A stretch of DNA of 64,000 bases from JABDBL01 sp963845445. GTDB taxonomy: Bacteria; Cyanobacteriota; Vampirovibrionia; Obscuribacterales; Obscuribacteraceae. A program made the translations under genes and the position numbers. The stretch is from the NCBI GenBank assembly GCA_963845445.1, contig CAWJSE010000001.1:1-64000 (forward strand). The letters run 5' to 3'. The notes beneath the pieces were generated by a model that made no database searches, had not been told where the DNA came from, and was given only the letters and a program-made list of their open reading frames with translations. This document shows positions 1 through 9,311 of the stretch, piece after piece (positions within the stretch are counted from its first letter, which is position 1; each line of letters begins with the position of its first letter).

Positions 1-803
1 AACCTCCGCGTTTTTGCATTGCATGTCCAAGGATCGATCCCATAAATGCTAAGAACAAAGCAATCGGGGACGCCATAAGAAGACAAATGAATCCTTCCCA
101 AGCTAAAAAGAAAAATGCCCATACCCAAGAGCCAAGTAGCAATTAGAGCAATGCCAACAGAACTCAGAAAACTCTTCGGTTCGTTCTTACCAAAAAGATA
201 AGCAGACATCATGCCCAATACGAATGGCACTCCTATAAAAAGTCCCCATCCGTAAGCATGTAGAAGAACAGTGCCATACCACACAATAACTAAGCTCATT
301 GGCACCGTGATAGCAAGAGTATAGAGCGCATCTTCTTGAATAGTTTTTTTGCTTGAAATTCCACCGTTCTGACTTGTGGTAGTTTGTGCTTCACCTAAAG
401 ACGAATCTTTGATCGTTTTACTGTGCAGAATGGAGAGAACAAAAAACAGAACAAGATTGATGGAAGGTACAAAAAATAAAGCGGCTAGAGCTAACGGCAT
501 GCCGCTGTCTCGCAGCCGGCGTATAGTTAAAACCATTCCAGACCAAATGAAAGGCAAAGCAATAACAATCAGAGCTAAGAAGAAAATGCGGTCATGTAAC
601 GATAAATGGAAGAGTTCTTTGGATTGACTAGGTGTGAAATATCGCCAAATTGTCCAGTGCTGGTGAAATATGTTTCGGGCAACAAAAGAATCCAGAGCAA
701 ATTTTATAAGAAACAATACAGAGCCCCAAAACACATATATTGCTCGACTTAATCTTCCGTCAAAACGCCATAAATCGGAGATTTTCGGATTGATTGACAG
801 CAT
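1..803 (-). CDS. DUF805-type membrane protein, C-terminus beyond window
   Basis: The reading frame opens at an ATG at 803 and is still open at base 1, so the gene is partial here. The N-terminus reads RFDGRLSRAIYVF, followed by hydrophobic segments and the motif RRLRDSGMP. F-x-G-R-x-S-R plus RRL-x-D-x-G is the DUF805 signature of small inner-membrane proteins of unknown function. At least five hydrophobic stretches are visible. Near 100-142 the sequence probably changes frame: the original frame becomes less hydrophobic, while a second frame opens after a stop at 143-145 and gives membrane-like sequence (AWEGFICLLM, then ALFLAFMGSILGHAMQ). A one-base indel is the simplest explanation. It lies 16 bases downstream of gcvPB on the same strand and is probably co-transcribed. 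Its function is unknown. Confidence 0.6.
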   Translation of the reverse strand, partial: MLSINPKISDLWRFDGRLSRAIYVFWGSVLFLIKFALDSFVARNIFHQHWTIWRYFTPSQSKELFHLSLHDRIFFLALIVIALPFIWSGMVLTIRRLRDSGMPLALAALFFVPSINLVLFFVLSILHSKTIKDSSLGEAQTTTSQNGGISSKKTIQEDALYTLAITVPMSLVIVWYGTVLLHAYGWGLFIGVPFVLGMMSAYLFGKNEPKSFLSSVGIALIATWLLGMGIFLFSLGRIHLSSYGVPDCFVLSIYGIDPWTCNAKTRR

Positions 804-819
804 CTATATCACTACAGCT

Positions 820-2271
820 CTAGGGACGCCAACGCAAATCCGGTTTGCGGGCCGCAAGGGCTTCATCCAATTTACGCACTACAGTTGTAATTGGCGCGTT
901 AAGCACTATTTCTGGATTTGTTTTTGTTTCATCATCAATAGCAATCATCACAGAAGCAAAATTATCTAATGTAGCCTTTGTTTCAGTTTCGGTTGGCTCA
1001 ATCATCATAGCCTCAGGCACTATCATCGGAAAATACACAGTCGGTGAGTGTACACCAAAGTCCAATAAGCGTTTAACTACTTGTCCTGCGTTAACTCCTC
1101 TTTCTTTCTGGCGTGAAGCTGATAATACAAATTCATGCATGCATGGCTGCTTATGGGTTACAAGATAGCGGTTGCTCAGTTTAGATCTTAAATAATTAGC
1201 AGATAGAATAGCATCCTTTGAAACTTGTGCTAAACCGTCGCCACCCAAAGCCAAAATATAGGCATAAGCACGAACTAAAATACCAAAATTACCGTAAAAA
1301 CCTTTTATTTTACCGATAGACTTAGGCCGCTCAGTATCGAAAATATATTTTCTACCTTGTCTGGTAACAACTGGCTTTGGCAAATATGGTTCCAAAATAG
1401 TCTTTACAGCAACAGCGCAACCCCCAGGGCCACCGCCACCATGTGGCGTGGAAAAAGTTTTATGTAAATTTAGCTGGCAAACATCAAATCCCATATCTCC
1501 CGGTCTTATGAAGCCCAGTATGGCATTTAAATTAGCTCCATCATAATAGAGTAAGCCCCCTGCTTCATGCACCAGTTTCTGAATCGATTGAATCTCTTCT
1601 TCGAAAAGACCCAATGTATTGGGGTTAGTCAGCATAAGGGCAGCTGTATCAGGACCAAGCACCGCTTTAAGAGCAGCTAAATCAACCAATCCTTTTTCAT
1701 TTGATTTTATTTCAATAACCTCAAAACCCGCCATAGTGGCGGTTGCTGGGTTAGTACCATGGGCAGTATCAGGAACAATAATTTTATTTCGGCGTGTTTG
1801 ACCTTTATCTCTAAAATAAGCTTTGATTAAAAGTAAACCAGTCAATTCACCATGCGCACCAGCAGCAGGTTGCAAGGTGACCGCTGGCAGCCCGGTAATA
1901 ACCGCTATAGCTTCTTGCAAATTCCACATCAATTCCAAGGCACCTTGCACTTGTTCAAGCGGTTGCAAAGGATGAAGTTCTTTAAAACCCTCAAGGGCAG
2001 CTAAACTATCATTTACTTTTGGATTATATTTCATTGTGCAAGAACCCAAAGGATAGAAACCTTTGTCAATGCAATGGTTCAGCTGTGACAAGTTCACGAA
2101 GTGCCGCATTAATTCAAGCTCACTTATTTCTGCCAATGCCGGAGGTACAGAACGCACATATTCGCTGGGAATTAAGTTTTCTTTTTGATCAACATCCAGC
2201 TTCGGTACGGTTATTGCTTGTCTTCCTGATTTTGACTTTTGGTAAATTAGTTCTTGCATAGTTTCCGGCAT
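820..2271 (-). CDS. gcvPB: Glycine dehydrogenase (decarboxylating) subunit 2
   Basis: This is the PLP-bearing subunit of the split P-protein of the glycine cleavage system. It decarboxylates glycine and passes the aminomethyl group to the lipoyl H-protein. The 483-residue length fits the separate GcvPB subunit rather than the roughly 950-residue fused GcvP. The PLP lysine lies in LNLHKTFSTPHGGGGPG, and the AAGAHGELTG and DGANLNAILG segments are also typical. The N-terminus (GRQAITVPKLDV, then PSEYVRSVPPALAEISE) matches the family, supporting the ATG at 2271. It sits 38 bases downstream of the RNase D gene and follows glcE-glcF on the same strand, so glycolate oxidation and glycine cleavage are neighbours here. 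The partner gcvPA and gcvH/gcvT are not in this window. Confidence 0.95.
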   Translation of the reverse strand: MPETMQELIYQKSKSGRQAITVPKLDVDQKENLIPSEYVRSVPPALAEISELELMRHFVNLSQLNHCIDKGFYPLGSCTMKYNPKVNDSLAALEGFKELHPLQPLEQVQGALELMWNLQEAIAVITGLPAVTLQPAAGAHGELTGLLLIKAYFRDKGQTRRNKIIVPDTAHGTNPATATMAGFEVIEIKSNEKGLVDLAALKAVLGPDTAALMLTNPNTLGLFEEEIQSIQKLVHEAGGLLYYDGANLNAILGFIRPGDMGFDVCQLNLHKTFSTPHGGGGPGGCAVAVKTILEPYLPKPVVTRQGRKYIFDTERPKSIGKIKGFYGNFGILVRAYAYILALGGDGLAQVSKDAILSANYLRSKLSNRYLVTHKQPCMHEFVLSASRQKERGVNAGQVVKRLLDFGVHSPTVYFPMIVPEAMMIEPTETETKATLDNFASVMIAIDDETKTNPEIVLNAPITTVVRKLDEALAARKPDLRWRP

Positions 2272-2309
2272 TTCCCCTTATTCGATTTGACCTAATTTTT
2301 TCAATTACT

Positions 2310-2966
2310 CTAATGCTCAAATATACCTTTCCAACCTTTCAAGTCCAGTTCACTTATAGTGCTAATAAATGCAAATAGCTTATCTGCAAGAACAGTGAGA
2401 TTTTCCCGTTCAAGCAGTATTTTCATTTTCTTATAGATAGGCACTAGTAGCTTTACATCATTGGCAGCATATTCCAATTGTGAGTGAGACAAATCCTCTC
2501 TGGCCCAATCACTCATCTGATTGCTTTTGTCCATCTCGACCCCTAATAGTTCCAAGGCCAAATCGCGCAAGCTGTGTCTATCGGCATATGTTCTCACTAG
2601 CTTGGAAGCAATCTTAGTGCACCAAATAGGGTGCACCGACGCTGAAAGATAATACTTTAGAACTGCAACATCAAAACGGGCATAGTGGAAAACTTTCAGC
2701 AAATTTGGGTCTTCCAGCAACGACTTCAAATTGCTTTTAGCAGTGGTCGGTATCTTAGAATCTTTAGAAAAGCGTACTAAAGCAATTGTTCCATCTGGAG
2801 CTGCAATTTGAACAAGACAAAGTCTATCTCTCGGAACGATCAAACCTCGTGTTTCTGTATCAACAGTGACAAATTCCTGCTTCAGGAAATGCTGCAAAAG
2901 TTCTTGATCAAGGTCGTCATTGAATATTTTAATTTTAGTGGATGTGGTGGTAATTTCGATGCCCAA
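2310..2966 (-). CDS. Ribonuclease D-type 3'-5' exonuclease, catalytic domain only
   Basis: This 218-residue protein is a DEDD-family exonuclease. Exo I is VDTETRG (D and E of the metal site), Exo II is FHYARFDVAVL with the conserved D, and Exo III is YAANDVKLL with the Y-x(3)-D spacing of the DEDDy subgroup. It would trim 3' ends of tRNA or other RNA, or possibly DNA. It contains only the exonuclease fold and lacks the C-terminal HRDC domains of E. coli RNase D (about 375 residues), like the short RNase D-like proteins of cyanobacteria. It lies between glcF and gcvPB in an apparent minus-strand operon with no obvious metabolic link to them. Confidence 0.85.
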   Translation of the reverse strand: MGIEITTTSTKIKIFNDDLDQELLQHFLKQEFVTVDTETRGLIVPRDRLCLVQIAAPDGTIALVRFSKDSKIPTTAKSNLKSLLEDPNLLKVFHYARFDVAVLKYYLSASVHPIWCTKIASKLVRTYADRHSLRDLALELLGVEMDKSNQMSDWAREDLSHSQLEYAANDVKLLVPIYKKMKILLERENLTVLADKLFAFISTISELDLKGWKGIFEH

Positions 2967-3075
2967 GAAGCTCTCCTCATCAATAATCGGCTGAATCCAT
3001 TGGGACCCAACAACTGGTAATTAGTTGTACTTGTTAGTTTACGTCAAGAAGAAGAATTGGTGGACACTTACAAAT

Positions 3076-4413
3076 TCAAAAACTGTTTAAATAAGCTTTA
3101 GACAGCAGGCTAGCTAAATGGAGTACCTTTATATCAAGCGCTTGCTGCTTTATACCGGCTTCTAATTGCAACATACAACCTGGATTAGTCGTAACAATCG
3201 TGCTAACGCCGCTGCTTTTGATCATCTCAATCTTTCTGTTTAAAATTGTTTCGCTTAAAACAGGATGGCCAAGGTTATATATACCTGCACTACCGCAACA
3301 ATGCTCCTCCTCCATTAAAGGAAGTAGCTTAATCATTTGTTTACCAGCAACGGAATTTATGGCTTGGGCAAAGTTATCTAATAACGATTTCGGGGCCAGT
3401 CTAATACCCTGAGCATGAGATAAGTGACAGGCAGCATGATAGCCAATCGACATGGGCTCAGTTAAATTGTTCACATTCTTATTAATAGCGAACAAATCGT
3501 GCTCAGCAAGAAATTCTGGCAGGTCCTTAATGCGGCTACCAAAGGCTTTTGCTTTATCATGCCAGGGATCATCCTTAGCAAAGAGTTCCGCATAACCCTT
3601 TAGCATAGCTGCGCACCCCGAGGCAGTGACCACTACCGCACCCGAACTATCGGCAAATTTGTTTATATTGTCCTGAGCAAGCTGCCGAGCCAATTCTTTT
3701 TCACCAGAATGAAGAGCAAGGGCTCCGCAACACGTTTGTTCTGGCACCAGAACTGAAGACGCAGACAAGGCTATCAGTGCAATACTTTCTCGGTTTACCT
3801 GGTTATAGAATATATCCATGATACAACCTTTGAATAAGTACACAGCTGCAGCCGTTTCGTCACTGCCCTTTTTCGACAAGGGTAAGTGCTGATGCACCGG
3901 GACTGTTGGCATTAAAGATTGCCAACGCAAAATTTCCTTTATCGCCCAAATTTTAACGAAGGGAGAGAGAATGGAATTCAAAGCTCCATCTGCCTTAATT
4001 TGCTGCCAAGTCCTCAGACATTTGCCAACTAGTTTTAGCAACAGGTCATTAGGAAGCAGCCATTTAAAAGCCAAATATCTGGGAATCTTTATCCAAAACG
4101 GCGCTGCAGCATTTACCTGCACCTTAGCTTGATTAAAAATAGCTTCATAGTTAACTCCTGAAGGACACGCTGTTTGGCAGCCAAAGCATCCTAAGCAGGA
4201 ATCTAAATGCTCTGACATTCTTTTGGAAAATGGTTCTTTTTTTTGTTGCCATAAGTTCAAAAGGTAAATGCGTCCGCGTGGAGATTCTAACTCACGACCG
4301 GTAGCTAAATAAGTGGGACATGCTGGCAAACAAAGACCGCAATGTATACAGGCATTTAGTAGATCTTGATCAATCAACTGTGGCTGGAAAGTGCTCGGTG
4401 ATTTGTCTTCCAT
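3076..4413 (-). CDS. glcF: Glycolate oxidase iron-sulfur subunit
   Basis: This 445-residue protein has two N-terminal 4Fe-4S ferredoxin motifs (ACIHCGLCLPACPTY and CLGCFGCQTACPSG). These are followed by two CCG domains, whose cysteine clusters include TCCGALALHSGE and EEHCCGSAGIYNLG. This is the GlcF layout: it passes electrons from the FAD subunits of glycolate dehydrogenase (glycolate to glyoxylate) to the membrane quinone pool. It follows glcE by 12 bases, so the two are translated from one mRNA. The main catalytic FAD subunit, glcD, is not in this window and would be expected upstream or elsewhere. A related lactate or glycerol-3-phosphate type Fe-S subunit cannot be fully excluded, but the pairing with a GlcE-like protein favours GlcF. 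Confidence 0.88.
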   Translation of the reverse strand: MEDKSPSTFQPQLIDQDLLNACIHCGLCLPACPTYLATGRELESPRGRIYLLNLWQQKKEPFSKRMSEHLDSCLGCFGCQTACPSGVNYEAIFNQAKVQVNAAAPFWIKIPRYLAFKWLLPNDLLLKLVGKCLRTWQQIKADGALNSILSPFVKIWAIKEILRWQSLMPTVPVHQHLPLSKKGSDETAAAVYLFKGCIMDIFYNQVNRESIALIALSASSVLVPEQTCCGALALHSGEKELARQLAQDNINKFADSSGAVVVTASGCAAMLKGYAELFAKDDPWHDKAKAFGSRIKDLPEFLAEHDLFAINKNVNNLTEPMSIGYHAACHLSHAQGIRLAPKSLLDNFAQAINSVAGKQMIKLLPLMEEEHCCGSAGIYNLGHPVLSETILNRKIEMIKSSGVSTIVTTNPGCMLQLEAGIKQQALDIKVLHLASLLSKAYLNSF

Positions 4414-4425
4414 AACTCGCTATAA

Positions 4426-5706
4426 CTACAACTCTACATATGGATTAAATGAACCATGAGGATCGAATTTTGCTTTCAATTGCTTTCTAATCACCAGCAA
4501 TTGATCACCATTGCTAGTATCATAACCCAAATTGCTTACTCTGCGTATGTAACTGTGGTCACCATAAGCAACTGGCAAAACTGTTTTATTGAGCAGAGCA
4601 AAGTCTTTTAAATGATTCAAAAACATATTTTGCTCTGCGCTAGAGTCCAAACAAAAACGCATCCGATTGGAAGCTACTTTGTAGACAAAGGGGAAACATG
4701 AAATTTTTTCTTCGCGCAGCAGGTCGATTAAATCAGAAATTTTAATGGACACATCTAATATTTTGGATCTTTTTTGTCTGGGAAAAGGCGACTTATTGGT
4801 AAACCAACTAATTTGGCTTAATTCTTGCAATATGCGGTCTTGATCATCAGGCTCAGCAATAATTGAACAAATTGTGTTATTGGATAGAATATTTTTTATC
4901 GACTGCGCTATTGCGTCCATAGTTGACTCATAACCATATATTCGCACTGCCAGCAGAAATTTTTTCTCCAGTCCAAATTGCTTTTCTAAAATTGATATTT
5001 TTACCAATCTTTGATTAAGCAATTCGATATAAGCTAAAGGGGCAGTAGAATTAGATATTTGTTTAGCAGTTTGGATTAATTGCTGCCAGTCATCACTTTG
5101 AATTAAAAATGTCAAATTATGCGATGGGATGGAATAGAGCCTTATGTGCGCTCTAATTGGCAAAGCAAAATAACCATAACTGCCAATAAAAAACCTTGTC
5201 AGATCGTAACCAGACACATTTTTAACCACTTTGCCTCCAGAGTGTATTAATTGTCCATTACCTAGAATGCTGTCTAATCCTAGAATGTGCCTACTCAAGC
5301 CGCCAAGCAATAGTTCTTGCGGACCAGTCTCGTTGCTTAGAATTAAATCGAGCAAACTTGTCTCATCGTTGTAATAACCAACTGGAAACCACTTTTGTTC
5401 CTTAAGTAGAAAATTCTGCAAGGTTTTGATTTTTATACCGGTTTGAACGGTAACTAATTGGTCTTGTGAAGAATATTCTTCAACTTCACTATAATTGGCC
5501 AAATCCAAATAAGCTATATTTTCTGCCGCAGAAAGTGAATAACACGAGAAATAATCCTTATCAAAAGGAATAATTATTTTGTTTGATTTCATGAGAGTGT
5601 TAATCTCTTCCACTAATGCAAGTTGAGAGATACTTTTACTGAGGCTGTAACTATTATTGCTTGACATTAGACAATGCTCGATAATATGCTTCGGTATATT
5701 TCCCAA
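4426..5706 (-). CDS. glcE: Glycolate oxidase FAD-binding subunit GlcE-like
   Basis: This is an FAD_binding_4 (PCMH-type) protein of 426 residues. The central segment HILGLDSILGNGQLIHSGG, then VVKNVSGYDLTRFFIGSYG, is the diagnostic GlcE/GlcD FAD-site sequence. The C-terminus (FDPHGSFNPY) also matches the family, whose usual ending is DP-x-G-x-FNPGR. It would work with GlcD and GlcF in glycolate oxidation. The frame opens with TTG at 5706, only 14 bases from the divergent csaB start. An internal ATG at 5667 (MSSNNSYSLS) is the more likely start because it leaves room for a promoter. The N-terminal FAD domain is somewhat divergent, with extra residues before the LVTVQTGIKIKTLQNFL segment. Confidence 0.82.
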   Translation of the reverse strand: MGNIPKHIIEHCLMSSNNSYSLSKSISQLALVEEINTLMKSNKIIIPFDKDYFSCYSLSAAENIAYLDLANYSEVEEYSSQDQLVTVQTGIKIKTLQNFLLKEQKWFPVGYYNDETSLLDLILSNETGPQELLLGGLSRHILGLDSILGNGQLIHSGGKVVKNVSGYDLTRFFIGSYGYFALPIRAHIRLYSIPSHNLTFLIQSDDWQQLIQTAKQISNSTAPLAYIELLNQRLVKISILEKQFGLEKKFLLAVRIYGYESTMDAIAQSIKNILSNNTICSIIAEPDDQDRILQELSQISWFTNKSPFPRQKRSKILDVSIKISDLIDLLREEKISCFPFVYKVASNRMRFCLDSSAEQNMFLNHLKDFALLNKTVLPVAYGDHSYIRRVSNLGYDTSNGDQLLVIRKQLKAKFDPHGSFNPYVEL

Positions 5707-5720
5707 CCCACTTTATATAA

Positions 5721-6869
5721 ATGCCGTTCTCCAAAAGTAACTATTCAGCAGACGTCAATCAAAATGAGCATCGTTGCTTGGTAATTATCACCGGCTATTA
5801 TGGATTTGACAATCTGGGAGACGAAGCTATTTTGGAAGAATTATTGCATGAAGTTAGCTCCATATGCAGTAAGGATCATATTGTCGTTCTTTCTAACCAT
5901 CCTGAAAGAACAACAGCCTTATACGGGATCAAAAGCGTTAATCGCTGGAAGTGGCCTGAATATATCAAACTGTTTAGCAATGCCTCTCTTCTTGTGAGTG
6001 GAGGGGGTGGTTTATTTCAAGATCGCACCGGACCGCGCTCGGTTATTTTTTATGCTGGACAAATTTTTATGGCCAAATTATTTGGAGCAAAAGTATTTAT
6101 CTATGCTCAAGGTTTAGGACCTTTGAAAACCCTGTTTGCTCGCTTATTGACACGTCTTGCATTTAGTTTTGCCGATGCAATTACATTGCGAGATAGTAAT
6201 TCAATTGCCATGCTCAAATCTTGGGGATTGGAGGGAAAATTAACGGCGGATCCAGTTTGGGCTCTATCACCTTCTCCGTTACCGGACTTAGTGGTTGGAG
6301 TACTTGACAGTCTGAAAGATGGAGAAAATAAAATGATAGGACTCTCTTTAAGAGAGGATCCTGCCCTTAAAGATTATCATTTGAAATATTTAGCAGAATC
6401 CATTGCGGCAACTTATCCTCATAGTTGTGTTCTACTTTTGCCTCTGCAACAAAATCAAGACCTGCCGTTGCTCAGACAGGCAGACAAATATTTGAGGGAA
6501 TTAGGGCTAAAAACTTCTATTCTGGATTCGTCTTTAATGAGTAAGCCAAGTTACTGGCTCAGTTTAATGGAGAAGCTTGATTTAGTAATTGGTATGCGTC
6601 TGCACGCGCTGCTTATGGCTCTGAGAGCATCCCGCCCAGTAATAGGAATTGCCTATGATCCAAAAGTAACTATTCTTTTGAAAGACTTCAATCAGCCTGT
6701 ACTGTTACTCGAAGATCATGATAAAGAACGGGTAAAGGGTGCCTGGCTCAAAACTATAAAAGAATCAGAAAACAATAACTTCAATCAGAGTTCAAAAGAT
6801 AAACTACTAGTTGCTGAGCAATTAGCGCAGCAGAACGCAATACAATTAGCTAATACATTGAGAGGATAG
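5721..6869 (+). CDS. csaB: Polysaccharide pyruvyl transferase, CsaB family
   Basis: CsaB-type enzymes add pyruvyl ketals to secondary cell-wall or capsular polysaccharide, which can then anchor SLH-domain surface proteins. This protein has the N-terminal ITGYYGFDNLGDEAILEEL signature, the LLVSGGGGLFQDRTGPRS loop, AKVFIYAQGLGPLK, and the C-terminal VIGMRLHALLMALRASRPV motif with the conserved R and H. The length of 382 residues is usual. The ATG at 5721 has no clear Shine-Dalgarno sequence and sits 14 bases from the divergent glcE frame, so the true start may lie slightly downstream, near the ITGYYG segment. A TagA-type glycosyltransferase follows after 8 bases, an arrangement consistent with joint action on a surface glycan. 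Confidence 0.88.
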   Translation: MPFSKSNYSADVNQNEHRCLVIITGYYGFDNLGDEAILEELLHEVSSICSKDHIVVLSNHPERTTALYGIKSVNRWKWPEYIKLFSNASLLVSGGGGLFQDRTGPRSVIFYAGQIFMAKLFGAKVFIYAQGLGPLKTLFARLLTRLAFSFADAITLRDSNSIAMLKSWGLEGKLTADPVWALSPSPLPDLVVGVLDSLKDGENKMIGLSLREDPALKDYHLKYLAESIAATYPHSCVLLLPLQQNQDLPLLRQADKYLRELGLKTSILDSSLMSKPSYWLSLMEKLDLVIGMRLHALLMALRASRPVIGIAYDPKVTILLKDFNQPVLLLEDHDKERVKGAWLKTIKESENNNFNQSSKDKLLVAEQLAQQNAIQLANTLRG

Positions 6870-6877
6870 CACTACCT

Positions 6878-7651
6878 ATGATGGCACAAAAACTGCTCTC
6901 TCGCCAGTCTGTTTTGGGTTATCCGGTGGATTTATGCAACCAAGCACAGGCTTTGGCAGTTATAAAAGATTGTTGGCAAAGTAAAACAGATTTGCATGTC
7001 GTCACTTTAAATGCTGAAATGATTATATCTGCTCAAAATGATAAGAAATTGGACCGCATTATTCAGCATGCTAATTTAGTCATTCCTGATGGAGCTGGTG
7101 TAATACTGGCCCTGAAATTGCAAGGTTTTAAGGCATCCAGAGTGCCAGGAATTGAATTAGCCCATGGCGCCTTACAATTGGCTACTCAGAACGATATTCC
7201 GGTTGCCCTAATCGGAGCTGATCGGCAAGTTCTCGATTATTTGCGGGGCGCCTTGCCGCAGCAGTTTCCAGGCTTAAGACTTGTTTTTAGCCAGGATGGT
7301 TATTTTGACGCCGCGCAACAAGAAAAGGTTATAGCAGATCTAAACCAGTCTAATGCTCAGCTCGTGCTTATAGCTATGGGAGTACCTAGACAAGAGTATC
7401 TCATCGAGCAGGCACAAATAAATGCTCACCATAGGGTTTGCATCGGGGTGGGAGGGAGCTTTGATGTTTGGGCGGGTAAAGTGCGGCGAGCCCCAAGAAT
7501 ATGGCAAAATTGCCATCTGGAATGGTTTTATCGATTAGTGAGCGAACCTTGGCGCCTCAAACGTATGAGCAAGACTTTACCAAAATTCGCCTGCCAGGTA
7601 ATGATTGAATTTTTACGCAACAAGCTATTAAATAATCGCAAAAGCGAATAG
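6878..7651 (+). CDS. WecG/TagA/CpsF family glycosyltransferase
   Basis: This GT26 enzyme typically transfers N-acetylmannosamine or a related sugar to an undecaprenyl-linked acceptor. Family landmarks are VTLNAEMIISAQND (loop with the conserved N-A), VIPDGAGVILALK with the catalytic-site aspartate, LVLIAMGVPRQEYLIEQ, and the C-terminal VGGSFDVWAGKVRRAPRIW, then LEWFYRLVSEPWRLKR. The length of 257 residues is normal. The start is one of two adjacent ATGs at 6878. It follows csaB by 8 bases, so the pair probably builds or decorates one secondary wall polymer. The sugar specificity (WecG-, TagA- or CpsF-like) cannot be told from sequence alone. Confidence 0.88.
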   Translation: MMAQKLLSRQSVLGYPVDLCNQAQALAVIKDCWQSKTDLHVVTLNAEMIISAQNDKKLDRIIQHANLVIPDGAGVILALKLQGFKASRVPGIELAHGALQLATQNDIPVALIGADRQVLDYLRGALPQQFPGLRLVFSQDGYFDAAQQEKVIADLNQSNAQLVLIAMGVPRQEYLIEQAQINAHHRVCIGVGGSFDVWAGKVRRAPRIWQNCHLEWFYRLVSEPWRLKRMSKTLPKFACQVMIEFLRNKLLNNRKSE

Positions 7652-7680
7652 ACTAGAGTCTTGCTTATACTTTCTGCCAT

Positions 7681-8070
7681 ATGTTTTTCAAACAAAAGAT
7701 TGACCAAATTGACACATTGCCCTTACGGCTGCTAGCCACTTTGGGAGACGCTGTATGCAGTCTGATTGAGCGCGAACGCGCTATTGCCAGCACTCATTCT
7801 GCCAAACAAATGCATGAACACAGTAAAAAGCGCGTGAATGCCCAGACCCAAGCTGAAGATTTAGATAAAATTATGCAGTTTCTTAGCGATACCGAACTTG
7901 AATTGGTACGTAGAGCTTTAAATTTAAAAGCTAATAATTACCGTAAAACAGGGCAAATTACTTCCAGAAAATCGACTGCTTACGAAGTTTTACTTGGCTA
8001 CCTCTATCTGACCGATTTCGGCCGATTGCAGGAATTGATCATTATTAATGCCCCAAAAAGCAATAATTAA
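7681..8070 (+). CDS. mrnC: Mini-ribonuclease III
   Basis: This 129-residue stand-alone RNase III catalytic domain lacks a dsRNA-binding domain, as in MrnC, which matures 23S rRNA in Firmicutes and Cyanobacteria. The first catalytic motif is LATLGDAVCSL (usual form LAYLGDAVYE) with the metal-binding D, and the second is TAYEVLLGYLYLTD with the catalytic E. The HSKKRVNAQTQA helix is also typical. The ATG at 7681 follows the TagA-like gene by 29 bases, so it may share that transcript. It is slightly divergent from Bacillus MrnC (C instead of Y after DAV) but keeps the catalytic acids. Confidence 0.85.
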   Translation: MFFKQKIDQIDTLPLRLLATLGDAVCSLIERERAIASTHSAKQMHEHSKKRVNAQTQAEDLDKIMQFLSDTELELVRRALNLKANNYRKTGQITSRKSTAYEVLLGYLYLTDFGRLQELIIINAPKSNN

Positions 8071-8211
8071 GAGGCAAATCTTAAGGATAAGTTTTAATAT
8101 GGCTTTCAAGAGCATTCTAGTGATAATTTAAATTTGGATATCGGCTTCAGGAATACGATAAGCAAGCGGTGATTAGTTCAGATTTAATTTGTCAGATCTT
8201 TAGTAGAGAAT

Positions 8212-9310
8212 TTGGCTGACGGATTGCTTGTGAGTGGCTCTGACGGCCTTATTCAGATTTGCAATCAATCTTTTGCAAATATTGTTGGTAGTTCGACAGA
8301 TAAAATAGTGGGCAGTGCACTCTCTCAGTTTATCAAATTTGAAGAGAGCGAATTCTCTGATACTACTGATGGTGTTACAACGTGCAGTGAATCAAACGAG
8401 CATAACGGCAAAAAAGATGATTCTGAAAATTCTTGGCCTACTTAATGTTTGCAAGCCAAAGATAGTTTCAGTTAAAAATCGTGGTGGTTTTGATTTAAAT
8501 ATGCCCGCCACTCATTGTGAAATTCTGAATAACGACAACAAAATTGTTGGTTACCTTTCCATAATACACATCATTCAAGCTCATTCTGTTCAGCAAGCCC
8601 AAACCGAGTTTGTCAGCACCGTAAGCCATGAATTAAGAACACCCCTTACCAGTATTAAGGGTTTTGCTGATACGATTTTGCGTGCTGGAGAAAAGTTAGA
8701 CAAAGCGCAACAACGACGTTATATAGGTATTATTAAAGACCAAGCTGACAGACTAACACGCTTAGTCGAGGATCTGCTGGCCGTCTCCAGGCTAGAATCG
8801 AAGAAATTGCAGCTCACTATGCGAGCAATTGATTTGCGCGAAGCAATCGAGCGAGTTTTACGCAATTTGGGCGACAAAGCTGGAAATCATAGAATCGTTA
8901 CCGATTTGCCAGCTAGCCTCCCACCAATATGGGCAGATGCTGATCGCGTCGAACAAATACTAACCAATCTTATTGACAACGCAATTAAATATTCTCCCGC
9001 TGGCACGTCGGTAACAATTGCTGCACGAGAATTATGTGCACATCCTGAATCGATTGAATTTACAATCACAGACCAAGGTGTGGGCATACCTCATGAACAC
9101 CTACCAAAAATATTTACTAAATTTGGACGTCTGGATAATCCACTCATTCGCCAAACAGAAGGAACTGGATTGGGACTTTATATTACCCGCTCGCTTGTTC
9201 TTGCTTTGGGTGGACAGATAGAAGTAAACAGTAAACCGGGACAAACGACATTTACTGTACATTTGCCAGCTACCAGCCTAGAGGAGCAAGCCGCTAGAGG
9301 CAGAGGGTAA
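8212..9310 (+). CDS. PAS-domain sensor histidine kinase, frame interrupted
   Basis: The first part (from TTG at 8212) encodes a PAS-like domain (ADGLLVSGSDGLIQICNQSF). The second part, one frame over, encodes HisKA and HATPase_c: H-box TVSHELRTPLTSIKG, N-box NLIDNAIKYSP, G1 TDQGVGIP, and G2 GTGLGLYITRSL. All catalytic boxes are intact, so the kinase is probably functional. The frames can be joined by removing one A from the A6 run at 8410-8415, although the exact break could lie anywhere in 8315-8442. No membrane span is visible, so this looks like a soluble PAS kinase. The true N-terminus is uncertain: an upstream GTG at 8168 opens another frame that stops at 8216-8218. The stop is followed by the REC-GGDEF-REC gene after 1 base, so the two proteins probably work together. 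Confidence 0.75.
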
Positions 9311-9311
9311 T

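Noticed and set aside
8410..8415. Programmed frameshifting at A6 in the PAS kinase
   Set aside because: The shift needed is +1, not the -1 of the usual A-AAA-AAG site, and many other genes here show one-base breaks without slippery sites. A sequencing error is simpler.
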